From assembly GCA_015680685.1 (NCBI GenBank), contig MNCI01013697.1:74297-98928 (forward strand): a stretch of DNA of 24,632 bases, given 5' to 3'. Origin of the DNA: Gnetum montanum. Taxonomy: Eukaryota; Streptophyta; Gnetopsida; Gnetales; Gnetaceae. How positions within the stretch are numbered: position 1 is the first letter of the stretch; each line of letters begins with the position of its first letter. Below the pieces are notes generated by a model. The model was not told where the DNA came from, did not search any database, and saw only the letters and a program-made list of their open reading frames with translations. This document shows positions 7,543-17,035 of the stretch, one piece after another. Position numbers and translations under genes: made by a program.

Positions 7543-10509
7543 TTAGGCATACTCGATCTCAAAGGTACACCAAGTGCTATTTCCCTATGTTCTAGCCACT
7601 AAGAAGTCATATCTGGATTGAAGATCTTTGATCTTCGTATCTTGGCTAGCCATCCTCTTATGTAGCTTGTGCACACATTTCAATAGGTGCTTATTCAAGT
7701 GCCTGCAAATCCACAATGCCTTTGCATAGGAAAGCATGCACTTTTTCAATATCTTCTACATGTGATGAGGTACTTGATCAACTTCAGGAGGGAGGTTAGG
7801 GAGGGCATCCACCTTGTTCACCTTGTTTGGATCCCACCATAGCTTATGACCTATAGGCATGCAACAAGTGATCAATCTTAGTGAAGAAATAAGCATTTAA
7901 GTAGTAATGTAAAATAAAGCAAAACAACATCACACACATACCAAGCTCAGGATATGCTTGTTGCAGGCAGTCCACCATGTCCTCAATGACGCCTTCCATG
8001 AAGGTGAATTTATTAGGCATATCTACCCACGACTTCATCCAGTAGGTAGATGTGGGATCATTGGTGGAAACATCTGATGCTGTAACACAATGATGTAATT
8101 AACATATAACCAAATAGCTGAAAAATAGTAGAGCAAACAAGTAAGAACAAATGGCAACACAAGTTAGTTACCTAGCAAGCCCTTAGGCATGAATGAAGGG
8201 GGCTCACTTAGTTGTGCACCATTGAACAAGATATCAAAATCACCCCCATCAAGGTGAAGCAACCCCTTTTCCTCTAACTACCAAAGGGTCTCTACTACCT
8301 CATGAAGCTCATCCCCATGTGCCTCCTCCTCCTCAGCTTGAGGAGGCACCTCTTTTGCAGCCACATCAATCGTTGCTCTTGTAGCCCTCTCTTCTATCTC
8401 TGTAATTAACACATATACATATATAGCACATTAGTACACATATGCATGTCATTAGTTAGTTAACAGGAATAGCATAACATAAAAGAAAAATATAAAAATA
8501 TAAACATACATGAACACAATTAATGCATCTAAGAAGTTACACATAGTAACCTACAACATCTATGTAAAATCTTTGAAGCTTGATGATGATTCTCTTGTTG
8601 TTTGGCTTTTTGACCTTAGGGATAGCCTCCTCTATAGGACATGGGCTTTTGATATTGGCCTTGGATAGCCCCACCATCTCTGCTATATAGCAGTCTTCCT
8701 TGTTTATGTCATCAGTGCTAATTGGAGGACCCTTACCTACACTATTGTACAAGTAATATGATTGCCCCATGGGACCCTTAGTCAATATGGATAATAACTC
8801 ATCAACCCCCTCTAGGAGGTCCTACACATGTGTAGTCAAGAATGTGTGCTTGATCCATGGCTTAGATAGCTACTCATGATCCTACACCACCCATCGTCCA
8901 TCATCTCATATAACCAAGAGATCTGCGAACCTTCATAGGTATCCTATGAAGAATGCAAAGTGGATGTGGGACCTTGCCTAGAGGTTGAACTATAGCCTAG
9001 AGGTATCTACATGCAAGCTGGTGGCTATCTATGTAGCCTAGTTGAACCTCATAACCTCCAGCAGCACCTCCTTCATCACCCATGCCTATTCCATCCTAAG
9101 GATCTTCCCTTGGAACAACAACTTTGAAAAGGCATGAGCACAAAATAGAGGGTAGAGCGCTTGCACCTTAGGCACTAGCATATCCTTAATTAATATACCC
9201 TTGTAAGATTGGGTGGCCCCCAACCAGTCCTTGATCTCCCCTCTATGGTCCACCTCCCTACTAACCTTATCAATAATCGTTGGGTCATCAATGAAAAGGC
9301 CAAAGCGGTTGACAAAGAAGACCTCACTGAGGTCCAATACTACTATCACATCATGCACCTGGATGAAAAACTACCTAATGTCACTGCTGAAGGAGTCAAT
9401 GATGATGACCATTTTGACCACTGAGATACAAGAGCTAAGGGTCAAAAAAATGTCCATCAACCCCACATGCATGAGCCGAGTAGTGAGTGTATCTGATGCT
9501 TTATGGAACAACTAGTGTTTCGCACCCTTCACATTACCATACTTCATGATGAGGGTGGCCTTTGTGCAGCTTGTGGTGATCACCATCACCTTAGCTAAGG
9601 TAATCACCACTAGAAAAAAACACAAAACAATGTTTGCATCATGCAAATAAGGTGAATTGAAAAGCATACATGAGCAAGCACATGAGCCAAGGCTTAGATG
9701 CATACATAGCACAAATGGTATGTGAGAGGAGGATGGTGCTAAGAGTATCTCCTCGGTGTTAATCTCACTAATAGTCCACTCCTCATCCAACTTGTCATGG
9801 GTCTTATATCACTCATATGCCTTCAGGTATTAGGTAAGATAGACCTCTAGATCGGGCCCCACCTACTCAATCACAGCTGCTTGAACATTCGTACAAGATG
9901 AGAACACCTCCAAGGCAACACGGATCAAGGCTAGAGCATCCACCTTAGCATGCAAGACCTCCTCATCAATTTTGAGCCTAGCATTAATCATGAGCCGTTA
10001 GCAACTTAACATGAGCAAGTAGCAAAAAACATTATGAGAATCATGAAAGCACTTATCCTCCGATGTAGTAGATAGTTCTAGGTGGGTTTTGGAATAAGGT
10101 ATGCACCCGTAGCATGATAAAGAGGGTGTTGCTCTTGTTGTAGCAACTAAACCCCATCATGCACCATATCCTAGATAGATGCTGAGTGCTCCTAGGACCT
10201 TTGTCCAAACCACCTACCCCATTAATGCTAGTAGTGCACTCATCTAAGATGCATTTCAGGATGCCCCAATTAGCCTCAGGTAGCAATGTCTTAGTGATAG
10301 CACTAGCAACCTTCATTGCCAAGTGTGACCACATGATCACACTAAGTTGTTGCAATAGGTGTTCTAGGAACTCACAAGCCCCTAACTAGAACCACTCTAC
10401 TTGATGGCCCACTTGCATAGCTAGTGTAGGTGTGTTAGGAATAGGTTCATTCATGCAGCATAGGATGCCCACGAGCTTAACTATGATCAGAACAAGCTTT
10501 AACAACACC
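7543..10509 (-). pseudogene. Six-exon minus-strand gene of unknown family, stop-riddled
   Basis: Exons on the minus strand are 10509-10057, 9977-9706, 9609-8551, 8399-8172, 8079-7942 and 7850-7543, ending with TAA at 7545-7543. Introns are short (79, 96, 151, 92 and 91 bp). The last four have GT...AG borders with T-rich acceptors, and all four split codons in phase 1. The frame stays open through every junction, giving about 818 codons; the N-terminus is missing upstream of 10509. Recognisable runs are CILDECTTSINGVGGLDKGP, EVDHRGEIKDWLGATQSYKG, a Glu-rich EVPPQAEEEEAHGDELHEVV, MKSWVDMPNKFTFMEGVIED, and a Lys-rich helical end (KHLLKCVHKLHKRM). I recognise no domain. Nineteen in-frame stops (15 TAG, 3 TGA, 1 TAA) and no frameshift were found. 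It lies between plus-strand LTR-like DNA and an inverted palindrome group. It could be a captured host gene, an antisense ORF of a Tat-type element, or a transposon gene. Confidence 0.75.
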
Positions 10510-10857
10510 CTACAACCACCAAGAAACAAGCAAAGCATTAGTATACATACATAAATGCAAATTTTGGCATGAAATTATTAAAATAAGTTAGCAAAAATTA
10601 GCAAAATTAACATAATACAACATGGACTAAGAAAAACTCTTAATTTTGGTAATACATTTTGGGGCCTTGCTAGTATAGGACATTAACCAAACCATTTGAC
10701 ATGCTTAGCACTCACTAGGGTACAATACATTTTTATGGTCTTAGCGGTACATTTTGCAGATTTTAAAGGTTTAGCATCATGCATAGTTTACAAAATGTTT
10801 TCTAACCTCAAACTACCTTAGTGGTGAGCGTACTCTAGGAAATCATAAAATTTTTCT
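10510..10857. other. AT-rich gap upstream of the minus-strand gene
   Basis: On the minus strand this begins as an intron-like run ending in a T/G-rich acceptor (TTGGTGGTTGTAG) at 10510. No further upstream exon could be recognised, so the 5' end of the gene is lost or too decayed. Palindrome-type repeat remnants start at the right edge. Confidence 0.45.
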
Positions 10858-11021
10858 AGCTCTGGATTGCCTCAATGGAGAGCATAGTTTGAAACTGCAA
10901 AATTTTTTAAACTCCCAACTACTCTTTATAGAGAGAATAGTCCGAAAAAATGGACTTTGGGGTAGATATTTCAACAAACACTTGGTGAAAACTATGCTTC
11001 CAAGGCATGGAGAGCATAGTC
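10858..11021 (-). repeat. Inverted remnants of the 32-bp palindrome module
   Basis: Units at 10858-10889 and 10990-11021 (32 bp each) and a shortened one at 10917-10942 carry the GAGAGCATAGT arms. Read on the minus strand, the first gives CTATGCTCTCCATT, preceded by AAAATTTTGCA. This matches the forward unit at 6127 and its left flank better than the plus-strand reading does, so the group appears inverted. Just beyond, TTGGTTGTGGTAGTG (11022-11036) faintly resembles the inverted LTR start. Confidence 0.5.
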
Positions 11022-11044
11022 TTGGTTGTGGTAGTGAAGCGTGT

Positions 11045-11279
11045 TGTCTCCACGCACCACCACATTGCCACCCTGCCATGCTCTCCATCATTGCACTCAT
11101 CCTACCTACCAAGCCCTACCCTCTCCCTCTCCATTGTTGTCACCCTGAACCTTAAAAATATTCTCAAGAGAAAATAATAGCCACTATGCATAGTTGTAGT
11201 CATGGCCCTTGCAACCCTTGCAGCCATGTCCCTATTGGCACATTTGGCCAATTCATGGAAGAGTAGGACTATCTTATCC
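11045..11279. other. C-rich non-coding stretch with an LTR-start-like motif
   Basis: The pyrimidine-rich sequence (11045-11150) has no supportable gene. At 11235-11259 the word TTGGCACATTTGGCCA plus flank repeats the LTR start at 1253-1277 with one mismatch in 25, after which the two diverge. Confidence 0.45.
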
Positions 11280-12066
11280 AAAATTGGAACATCGTATGAT
11301 GTTGAGACCTACTTGGGATATGAAATTAAAGTGCCAGATTATCCCTTTATTGGAGATTGGAAGATAGTATAATAGCAAACAAGGAATTATATTATTTACC
11401 TTGATGAAAGCATTGATCATACTTCAGATCAAAGGAAGACTTATGAAGGCAGGCCTTCTTATTGGTCAAGGAAAGGATCAGTTGATACAAAGGCTCCTAA
11501 GACATTGACATATAGGATGCACACAAACTTGTCAATCATACATGAAGTTCAAATATGGCCCTTTAAAGCTTATTTTCATAGGGGATCTCTAATATATTCA
11601 GCCATGACAATTTGTTTTCACTTTGGGCATTGGGCTTCATCATTTCAAAATGAAGAGGAGACTCTAGCTAATACAACTGAGAAAGAAGGGAAGACTCTAC
11701 TTGATAAATCATCATCGGAAGAATACATTTGGACTTATGTATCACCAGAATATGCCATGCTTTAGGAGGACAAGTTGCAGGCTTTCACACTTCCTCACTC
11801 GGTATTATGCATTGGAAACATATAGCAAATTGAACTCATGGGAAGGGTTCAAGTTTAGGAATTTGATGGACTGTATTATATCTACATATGTCATGTATTT
11901 TGAGAATGCATCTTTCATTGACATGGATGAAGATGCAGATAATTCTATCGAACAGGACACCCAAATCAGAGCTAGGAGGATTCACAGAATGCTACGTCAT
12001 ATAACAATGGCAGATTTAAATGGTGATTATGAGCTGGAATCGGATAATGAAGATTTTCTTCTTTAA
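11280..12066 (+). pseudogene. Unrecognised decayed coding sequence
   Basis: One frame is open from 11280 to the TAG at 11763, apart from adjacent TAA TAG at 11370-11375. It reads YDVETYLGYEIKVPDYPFIG, later WPFKAYFHRGSLIYSAM and EEYIWTYVSPEYAML. The coding sense then appears to move to another frame that stays open to the TAA before 12067: FRNLMDCIISTYVMYFENAS, a DMDEDADN acidic patch, RRIHRMLRHITMADLNGDYE and a Glu/Asp-rich end. The amino-acid texture is protein-like (aromatic-rich core, acidic tail) but I recognise no family. An LTR-start-like motif lies just upstream (11235), so it may be cargo or an ORF of a retroelement. A single frameshift and the double stop suggest a pseudogene. Confidence 0.4.
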
Positions 12067-12537
12067 GTTCATACGAGATTCATTCAGCCATGGTTATGTG
12101 AAGGTTGATATATTTGACCTATTCCTGTTATCAAATGTCATCAACAGCATTATTATCCTCCTAGGATGTGAACTTTGAGTGGATATGCTTTTCTTTTGTG
12201 TAGTCTTCAGTTTGTGCATGTTTAATTTTATCAGGCTATTTCATGCACCTTGTGAAAGTACCAAGTTGGAAAACATGGGATGAATGACCATTACATGAAC
12301 CCACACTATGGTAGACCAGAAATAAAATGCTCTCCAATCTTTGCACTGTGGACAATCCCATACCAAATTCCAAACTAAGATATTATACAAATTCAAATCA
12401 TTTACTCCAGACATTCTATCAAACACTTATTGCGCAAGCTCCATTTCTCCAATTTTTCTTCCTACATGCCAACAAGCTACTAGCAATGAAGCCATTGCAG
12501 GCTGAGGTCTTACGACGATGATTTGAAGAATGAGGCC
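12067..12537. other. No gene seen
   Basis: This is AT-rich sequence with short chance ORFs on both strands. It could be intron or 5' flank of the ORF at 12538, but no promoter was identified. Confidence 0.4.
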
Positions 12538-12984
12538 ATGGATAAGGAGTGGAACAACAACGGCAGACGCGATGAGGATGCCACCAAGATTCGATCACTT
12601 AAAGGCCTAGACTCTACATCTGTGTCTGTGTCCGCATCTGCATCTACCTTTGTCGACACCTGTGCTCCTTACAAAAAATCATCTTCTGCTACCTACCACG
12701 CTTCCTCTGTCGCACCGGACCACAAGCGTGGCGGCACCGATCAGAATGCAGACTTGGATTTTGATCGGCGTGACTCCTCCTATGGTAGGGTTTCCAGGCA
12801 TGACCGAGAGTTTGATCGATCCAGAGATGCCTCATCCATGTACACCGAGGGCAGTGGCAGTTCTAGGTTTCACAGATCTAGCAGAAGCTTCTCCTCGAAG
12901 CGCGACAACGCCAACTTCAACGACGGAAGGGTTTGGAGCGGTGCAGTGTCGTACGGGTTACCGAGATTATGTGTGGGTTTCTAG
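12538..12984 (+). CDS. Ser/Arg/Asp-rich ORF, possible host gene exon
   Basis: The ORF begins at the first in-frame ATG (12538, MDKEWNNNGRRDED) and runs 148 codons. It is of low complexity: a Ser/Val/Ala run (STSVSVSASAST), then RRDSSYGRVSRHDREFDRSR, and GSGSSRFHRSSRSFSSKRD. That composition is typical of disordered RNA-associated or nuclear proteins, but no domain is recognised. The DNA is unlike its neighbours: it holds about 27 CpG by eye in 447 bp, so it has not lost CpG as the repeats have. The last residues (LPRLCVGF) look like read-through into an intron, and the T-rich DNA after 12990 would suit one; a donor such as the GT at about 12957 is possible. It may be a first exon of a real gene or a fragment. 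Confidence 0.45.
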   Translation: MDKEWNNNGRRDEDATKIRSLKGLDSTSVSVSASASTFVDTCAPYKKSSSATYHASSVAPDHKRGGTDQNADLDFDRRDSSYGRVSRHDREFDRSRDASSMYTEGSGSSRFHRSSRSFSSKRDNANFNDGRVWSGAVSYGLPRLCVGF

Positions 12985-13210
12985 TAGAGAGTTCCTGTTT
13001 CACTATTTTATTTTTTTGTTCTTTTTTCTATGCAATGGTGTGTTGGCTCATAACAAGCATGCATTCTGGGGTGTGATCGATCTCTACGGCTTGGATCCAA
13101 GGTTACTGCTTTAGCCTGAGGGTCTATCATAGGGGCAGAATCAGCTGGAAACACGTTAGAGGTTTGGGCTAGCTTGTTAAATTTAGTTGAGAAATATGTC
13201 TATCCAATTG
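12985..13210. other. T-rich flank after the Ser/Arg-rich ORF
   Basis: This contains a T-rich tract (13000-13030) that could be intron. No second exon was recognised before LTR copy B. Confidence 0.35.
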
Positions 13211-13397
13211 TTGGTACATTAATGTGGCCCTAATATTATCTTTATTTAAAAACCATACAACATTTATTTTTGGTTTTGATATAAATTATTTAATTACTGA
13301 TGTAAGTTTGATAGCCCTTGGTTGTGTACCAAGTAAATATTTTATGATTTAAAAAGGGAATTTTTGCAACAATTGTTCAAAGTTCCATGTGAATTGA

Positions 13398-13607
13398 ACA
13401 CTTGTCAATTGAAATGGTGGTTATAACCACCACCAAGGGCACTTGTTAACTACAACCTTTTTATCTCCACAATGGCCACTTGTCAACTAAAAAGGCCACT
13501 TGTCAACTACAACTTGTTTCTCTCCATGGTGACCACTTGGCAACTGAGTGAAGACACTTGGCAACTGAATGAAGACACTTGGAAATTGAATAGGACACTT
13601 GTCCATT
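13398..13607 (+). repeat. Direct repeats of CACTTG(T/G)CAACT in U3 of copy B
   Basis: The word recurs with variants through the presumed U3. The most regular units begin at 13534, 13555, 13576 and 13596 (21, 21 and 20 bp apart), and others begin at 13477 and 13497. Their position ahead of the TATA box mirrors the 26-bp repeats of copy A, but the sequence is different. Confidence 0.75.
13416..13431. promoter_or_regulatory. Perfect 16-bp palindrome in U3 of copy B
   Basis: GGTGGTTATAACCACC is a perfect inverted repeat. A 15-base near-copy, GGTGGTTAAACCACC, lies near 13627, some 50 bp before the TATA box. Paired palindromes flanking the direct repeats could bind a dimeric transcription factor; this is inference only. 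Confidence 0.4.
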
Positions 13608-13679
13608 GTAGCTTTTTTATCTCTATGGTGGTTAAACCACCCAAGATATTTTGTAACTTACCTACCTACCTTTGAACCC

Positions 13680-13687
13680 TATAAAAA
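13680..13687 (+). promoter_or_regulatory. TATA box of LTR copy B
   Basis: TATAAAAA followed by GGCTTCAAGGG matches copy A at 3322. It is the likely transcription promoter of this LTR. Confidence 0.55.
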
Positions 13688-14219
13688 GGCTTCAAGGGTC
13701 AAGGAGGAAAAAAAAAGGGGTCAAGAGATCATACTTTGAAGAAGACATTGATACTACACTTTGGGAAGGCTACTAGCTAGCACTTGGGCTCTCACTTGGA
13801 GATACACTTTGGATTCCTGGAAGACCTTGTAAGAAGAAATTGTGAACGATTGCTTGATGGCTTGCTAAATAAAAGATTTCAGTCTCTTTGTCATGGTCCT
13901 GTGAGTTATGTTTTATTTTTATTTTGTTTAAATTGTTTAGCTAGTGGTTTAGATAGTATCATCCTTGGCAAGTAATTTTGGGATTTTTTAAATTTCTCTT
14001 ATTGTTCTTGTTGCACGATAAAGAATTTCTGTTAAAATTTTGCCATAGAAGCGCTTGTGTTTAAAAGCCTTAAGAGCATTTTAGTAGTGAATTTGGTTAT
14101 TGTGCAACATATAAGAACTGCTTTTGAGATCGTTGTAAGAGAGCCTCTGCTTGTAGTCATGCCGTTGAATGATTCAATAGTCAAGAGGGTTCACAAAATC
14201 TTTGGTATTTTGATGGGAC

Positions 14220-14535
14220 NNNNNNNNNNNNNNNNNNNNNNNNNNNNNNNNNNNNNNNNNNNNNNNNNNNNNNNNNNNNNNNNNNNNNNNNNNNNNNNNN
14301 NNNNNNNNNNNNNNNNNNNNNNNNNNNNNNNNNNNNNNNNNNNNNNNNNNNNNNNNNNNNNNNNNNNNNNNNNNNNNNNNNNNNNNNNNNNNNNNNNNNN
14401 NNNNNNNNNNNNNNNNNNNNNNNNNNNNNNNNNNNNNNNNNNNNNNNNNNNNNNNNNNNNNNNNNNNNNNNNNNNNNNNNNNNNNNNNNNNNNNNNNNNN
14501 NNNNNNNNNNNNNNNNNNNNNNNNNNNNNNNNNNN
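14220..14535. other. Assembly gap (316 n)
   Basis: The run of n lies inside copy B. The matching stretch of copy A (3796 to about 4197) is about 400 bp long, so the gap may be under-sized or the copy may have a deletion. Confidence 0.95.
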
Positions 14536-14892
14536 AGAGTTGTGCTCAAATATTTTTGTAAAATTTTATTTTTTACAAGTAGGTATTATAAGGATCGCAT
14601 AGACTAGGCAATTGAACAAAATAGGAACTCTCAACAACTCATAGTACTTGGCAAATTTGGCTGAATCTCTTTAAGATAAGTCATTTTTAGTTTACACACA
14701 ACGCAATCATTTGATTTTACACAACCACACGCTGCAACAGTACACACACATACTCACATTAACTACTGAGTTTATTTGAAGGTATCTGGGCCTTGGTGTT
14801 GCCAGAGACCAGCAAGCTCCTAAATCCTATTCGAGGACACTCGTTGGCGGTCGCGTCCCAAACGGTTGCCAACAGTCCCAATACTTGACAAT

Positions 14893-15809
14893 GTTTATCG
14901 CTCCCACACTTGCATTGTGTCATGCATGTGTGATGCCCAGCTTCCCTATGCAACTCCAAAGGGCCAACAAAAATCCCTACCCTATGCCAAAAGAAAAAAA
15001 ATTCAATAAAAATGCAAGGACAAACCCTTGCCTCATCCCTTGCCCTACAACAAGCTACCCTTGGTCATCACCAAAACCTTGCCATCCCTGGGATCACATG
15101 TTGGGGAAAAAAATAAAAAGAAAAAAACAAACAAGAAAATAGTCACCCGTATCATTGTGTGCCTTCCTAGACAAACCCTAGTATCGATTGTAGTTGTAGC
15201 TCTGGAAATTGCACCGTAGCACACAGTGGTAGCTATGGCCCTCCACAATTACATCATAGAGTGCAATGGTAGCCACTGTGGCCATGTTGTAGGCCCACCA
15301 TAAGAAATTAAACCTGTTGACCCCCAAAATCCATGGCTTTCCCTCGACAAAACCCCCATGCTCACCAAAACCCTGTGGCCTAGCAAAATTTCCAATGTGC
15401 AAAAAACCTCCCATGCATAGAAAAAATATACAAAACCATTCCTACCACCATGGTTGAAATAAGGCATGGAGGTGGCCACCACCCTCACAGGGTGCACACA
15501 GAACTATGATCCCAAAGCATTTGCCAATGGAAAAAGAACTAATGAAAAAAGGAACAAAGGGGAAAGCATAGTTAGTGTACCTAGCTGACGTTGATGGTTT
15601 CCTCTCCTCCACATGAACTTATGGCAGGTGACCTAGTGCTCCTCTTTTCCCTCAATGATGTTCATCAATCCCAGGTGTAGGCATCCACTCCAACATGTCA
15701 TTCTTCTCCAATGAAGCTCTCCATTGATAGCAACACAACCGTAATGGTAAGACTATGCTCTAAACATTATGTTAGAATGGGCTAGATAATTAGCTTTAAG
15801 GTATCTAAA
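14893..15809. other. C-rich/A-rich stretch, no gene recognised
   Basis: Only short chance ORFs occur, on both strands. There are A-rich runs at 14980-15140 and GTAGC/CCACTGTGGCC-like words at 15190-15300. One half palindrome, GACTATGCTCT (about 15750), recalls the array at 6127, so this may be LTR or leader of a Tat-like element joined by deletion to the pol remnant at 15810. Confidence 0.4.
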
Positions 15810-16520
15810 GTAGGTATACATGTAGACCCTGACAAGGTTAAGGCCATAACTAGCTTAACACTGTTAGTGAACCTTAAGAAGCTATGAGGCTTGCAAGGTA
15901 GGCTATAGTTCATACGTAGGTTTATTGCCTAGTTAATCGACAAGTTACAACCAATGCAACATCAAGAAAGGAGCCCACTTTGAGTGGACAACTCAATGCC
16001 AACAAGTATTTGACAATCTTAAGAAAGAGCAGGCACAATTTCCTATAGTTCAACCTCTGCAAGGAGATAAACCTTTTTACATCTATCTTGCCACTTCTAA
16101 CACATCCATCACTTCTTTGCTTTTTCAAAAGCAAAATGATGGCACAAAGGTCTCGATTTACTACTTGAGCCACACATTAGTAGCTCATGAGGAAAAATAT
16201 AATTATTTGGAAAAGGAGTACCTCATCCTAGTCTTTCCACTCAAGAAATGGGGGCATTACCTCTTCCACAATTAAGTTAATATCATTTGCAAAAATCATG
16301 TACTTTGAGCAATCATAACAAATATCTATGAAAGTAGTCACATTGCACAATGAAAAGCAATAATAGTGGAGTTTGACCTATACTACATTACATAGGCCTT
16401 AACAAAAATGCCATTTCCATTTGACCTACATCTACTTCAACACTTTGCAATTGTCAATGTTCAACATATTCCTAAAGAAAAAATGCCATTGCTGATGCAC
16501 TAGCAACATTAGCCCTAAGC
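15810..16520 (+). pseudogene. Tat-type RT end and RNase H remnant
   Basis: The first frame (15810 on) reads VGIHVDPDKVKAIT and, with stops, FIRRFIA: the end of the RT and the connection region. Near 15990 the frame shifts to KEQAQFPIVQPLQGDKPFYI, then YYLSHTLVAHEEKYNYLEKE and LKKWGHYLFHN, with a stop at 16273. This is the gypsy RNase H domain. A further shifted frame gives NAIADALATLAL near 16480, the usual end of RNase H. TGA after KKL and TAG codons within GRL-stop-FIRRFIA-stop-LIDK show inactivation. The RT catalytic part upstream of 15810 is missing. The frame continues loosely into the integrase region. Confidence 0.8.
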
Positions 16521-17035
16521 ATCGCACATAACATGTTTGATGCATTGCCCACCTTGATGGTAGATTGCACTATGTCTATCACCCAAACCACTAACATTAT
16601 ATTCATAGCCACAATAAGCACAACCCACATAGGAGAGTAGTATGACAACATCAAGGCATACCTTCTACAGGGTGAGCCTCTACAATATTTAACTACCACC
16701 CAAAAAGATGTAGTATGTAAATGTTCATGGTAGTATGTCATCGTGGGTGATAACATGTTATGTTGTAGATCCTATGATGGCATACTACTAACATGCATAA
16801 ATAATGGAAAAGCAAAAACAATCATCAAGAAAGTCTATGAGGGATTGTGTAGAGGCCACATAGCACCTAGGGCAATGACAGCAAAAATTAGATGACAGGC
16901 TCTTATTAGCCTTACATGGATTGCATCTTGAATGTTAAAATGTGTGACATTTGTTAATAGCATGGCAACCTAATGCATGTGTCACCAATTGAATTACACA
17001 CAACAAAAATCACATGGTCATTCCAACATTAGGGC
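16521..17035 (+). pseudogene. Linker and decayed integrase zinc-binding region
   Basis: A readable but interrupted frame continues from RNase H. A low-complexity Thr/Ile-rich linker is followed by KVYEGLCRGHIAPRAMTAKI, which resembles the His-containing start of the gypsy integrase HHCC domain. A Cys-containing stretch (MLKCVTFVNSMAT) lies near where the second half should be. Stops and frame changes make the residue assignment uncertain. Confidence 0.5.

Larger units (their letters stand above)
13211..14892 (+). repeat. LTR/leader repeat, copy B
   Basis: From about 13640 this aligns with copy A (3286-4556) in the same orientation. It shares the TATA box at 13680, GGCTTCAAGGGTC, the long U5-like stretch (AGCTAGTGGTTTAGATAGTA) and the final CCAAACGGT region. 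TGTTGGTACA at 13211 is a plausible LTR start, but this is inferred. The U3 part differs from copy A and carries its own repeats. A 316-base gap sits inside. No protease or RT follows directly, so this is not obviously the partner LTR of copy A. Confidence 0.6.

Noticed and set aside
7543-10509. TAG read as an amino acid (stop-codon recoding) in the minus-strand gene
   Set aside because: TGA and TAA stops also occur, a splice donor looks mutated, and the neighbouring dead integrase shows the same TAG excess. Mutational decay explains it better.
14057-14602. Long ORFs on both strands across 14057-14602
   Set aside because: They consist mostly of the assembly gap (n), which contains no stop codons by construction.
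15045-15497. Overlapping minus-strand ORFs at 15045-15497
   Set aside because: Several overlapping short frames arise from C-rich, A-rich sequence. None has a recognisable motif or splice continuity like that of the 7543-10509 gene.
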